Positions 63,976 to 64,000 of a stretch of 64,000 nt of DNA are shown here, piece after piece. The stretch covers positions 62,001 to 126,000 of the forward strand of contig NZ_JAMQOT010000002.1 of the NCBI RefSeq assembly GCF_029502005.1, written 5' to 3'. Below the pieces are notes generated by a model, which saw only the letters and a list, made by a program, of their open reading frames with translations, was not told the DNA's origin and made no database searches. Source of the DNA: Natrinema salsiterrestre (GTDB lineage: Archaea > Halobacteriota > Halobacteria > Halobacteriales > Natrialbaceae). The position numbers were made by a program, and so were the translations under genes. How positions within the stretch are numbered: position 1 is the stretch's first letter; each line of letters starts with the position of its first letter.

Positions 63976-64000
63976 ATGATCGTCATACACGCGAGTTTTC
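63976..64000 (+). CDS. Start of a protein cut by the window end
   Basis: An ATG at 63976 opens a frame encoding MIVIHASF, the strand-like beginning of antibiotic-biosynthesis-monooxygenase-type small proteins. A TTTATTTCC promoter stretch is about 30 bases upstream. Eight codons are too few to confirm the family. Confidence 0.3.

Noticed and set aside
1-64000. tRNA or rRNA genes
   Set aside because: TTCGAATC-like matches fall inside protein genes and no cloverleaf could be drawn.

Overview
The window is haloarchaeal chromosome. It is GC-rich, its proteins are strongly acidic (Asp/Glu-rich), many genes are leaderless or coupled by ATGA/GTGA overlaps, and several TATA boxes lie about 27 bases before a start codon. 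The gene content is archaeal: a proteasome-activating nucleotidase, Mre11/Rad50, a B-family DNA polymerase, prefoldin beta, RpoP, L37Ae, a KEOPS Pcc1 subunit and an archaetidylserine synthase. The order Halobacteria is clear. Genus cannot be fixed from this sequence.

Layout. Positions 1-8.2 kb hold a DoxX-type membrane protein fragment, a thiolase whose 3' end and downstream hairpin are triplicated in a 122-bp tandem array, aroA, a LolA-like Tat lipoprotein, an M24 peptidase, and a same-strand F420 (LLM) oxidoreductase / 64-aa protein / aldo-keto reductase set. Positions 8.4-17.5 kb hold a 7TM histidine kinase, a membrane-embedded phosphoesterase, an ABC-2 exporter pair, truD, small membrane and zinc-ribbon proteins, and surE. 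Positions 17.6-23.4 kb encode a type IV pilus ATPase, a TadC-type platform and a large pilin-like protein with an Ig-like domain. Positions 23.5-26.7 kb are an information-processing block (DUF2103 protein, L37Ae, RpoP, Pcc1, prefoldin beta, DUF3194 protein) interrupted by a DUF2243 gene carrying two compensating frameshifts.

Positions 26.9-33.5 kb carry an M20 peptidase, a Lut/LUD lactate-utilisation pair, an SCP2-like protein with an alpha/beta hydrolase, and a 45-aa acidic microprotein. Positions 33.8-39.5 kb are one gene for a secreted protein of about 1,900 residues, built from four helical modules and 13 carboxypeptidase-regulatory-like beta domains. Positions 39.9-43.4 kb hold assorted enzymes and small proteins, including GMP synthase subunit A.

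Positions 43.5-59.0 kb run: PAN, HTH regulator, Mre11, Rad50, two coupled small proteins, a second microprotein, PolB, SufC-SufB-SufD, ferritin-like protein, a 47-codon basic ORF fitted exactly between its neighbours, and a DtxR/SirR metalloregulator. This joins proteolysis, break repair, replication and iron-sulfur assembly. Positions 59-64 kb hold a membrane-anchored phospholipase D-like protein, a HEAT-repeat protein, an archaetidylserine synthase and a blue-copper lipoprotein.

The least-explained signals are: (1) a dispersed hairpin element present twice with covarying stem bases, each time just after a gene and in its sense orientation; (2) the 122-bp array; (3) the modular giant surface protein; (4) microproteins, including the 47-aa ORF in the Suf/DtxR operon and a related pair at 33.4 and 50.9 kb; (5) perfect palindromes next to the suf and DUF2103 promoters. 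No tRNA, rRNA, CRISPR array or insertion sequence was recognised.
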